Assembly (NCBI GenBank): GCA_002409745.1
Contig: DHOU01000008.1
Span: 1-35,285 of the forward strand
DNA from: Bacteroidales bacterium UBA5382
GTDB taxonomy: Bacteria; Bacteroidota; Bacteroidia; Bacteroidales; Dysgonomonadaceae
DNA: 35,285 bases
Direction of reading: 5' to 3'
The notes beneath the pieces are model-generated. The model was not told the origin of the DNA, did no database searches, and worked only from the letters and a program-made list of their open reading frames with translations. The position numbers and the translations under genes are program-made. Positions 35,240 through 35,285 of this stretch are shown piece after piece. The stretch's first letter is position 1. Every line of letters starts with the position of its first letter.

Positions 35240-35247
35240 TATCTTTG
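35240..35247 (+). promoter_or_regulatory. -7 element of the tRNA-Tyr gene
   Basis: TATCTTTG fits TAnnTTTG exactly and lies 15 bp before the tRNA 5' end. Confidence 0.65.
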
Positions 35248-35262
35248 CCGCTCGAAAAAAAT

Positions 35263-35285
35263 GGGCAGTTACCAGAGTGGCCAAA
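35263..35285 (+). tRNA. tRNA-Tyr, 5' part, cut by window edge
   Basis: GGGCAGTTACCAGAGTGGCC (35263-35282) begins a class II tRNA: acceptor GGGCAGT, then TA, and the D-stem with the long variable-arm type D-loop. The same opening is used by tRNA-Tyr genes of Bacteroidales. The anticodon lies outside the window, so identity is based on similarity to remembered genes. Confidence 0.75.

Noticed and set aside
35231..35262. Arms AATTTTTCG and CGAAAAAAAT as a ribH terminator
   Set aside because: They enclose the -7 box of the tRNA-Tyr promoter and consist mostly of A/T, so terminator function is doubtful.
1..35285. CRISPR arrays, rRNA genes or riboswitches
   Set aside because: No regularly spaced 25-40-bp repeats, rRNA segments or recognisable riboswitch cores were seen; in particular, none before ribH.

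Overview
The window is a piece of a Bacteroidales chromosome. The evidence is a SusC/SusD pair run by an ECF sigma factor and a FecR-type anti-sigma factor, two type IX secretion-associated proteins (PorD and PorE types), the L28-L33-DUF4295 cluster, DUF4301, DUF4468 and DUF1735 proteins, and many promoters of the Bacteroidetes form TTTG-N19/20-TAnnTTTG. I cannot name the genus. A Tannerellaceae- or Dysgonomonadaceae-like gut or anaerobic member fits, but this is a guess.

Positions 1-6260 form an AT-rich accessory island. It starts with the 5' part of an IS5-type transposase running off the left edge. About 560 bp of gene-free DNA follow, then six same-strand genes packed end to end: a type IV toxin-antitoxin pair (abiEi, broken by a frameshift, and an intact abiEii), a protein with two C-terminal membrane segments, an HNH_5 nuclease, a 508-residue PIN + GNAT + EVE-like fusion, and a small ASCH-domain protein. 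The last four overlap or nearly touch (4, 1 and 23 bp overlaps) and are the best candidate here for an undescribed defence or stress system. The island ends at a tRNA-3'-end-like sequence followed by a terminator.

Positions 6290-17090 are core chromosome: an AspT/YidE-type transporter; a minus-strand run cbpA-cbpM-porD-recN-rlmB, with a heptanucleotide repeat at the recN/rlmB junction; porE and a DUF4301 gene; and an ECF-type sigma factor on the plus strand.

Positions 17099-27921 look like a glycan utilisation locus read on the minus strand: ECF sigma factor, FecR-type anti-sigma factor, SusC with an N-terminal STN signalling domain, SusD, a DUF1735 plus F5/8 type C surface lipoprotein and, after a 940-bp stretch holding two decayed genes, a GH109-type lipoprotein. 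This points to an amino-sugar-containing glycan as substrate (inference).

Positions 27972-35285 hold a frameshifted small gene divergent from an XRE-family regulator across a shared dyad; an ftsY-rimO-HU-(HU/TM/LysM) operon; the rpmB-rpmG-DUF4295 cluster; a DUF4468 protein; a membrane-anchored TPR protein followed by ribH; and the first 23 bases of a tRNA-Tyr gene at the right edge.
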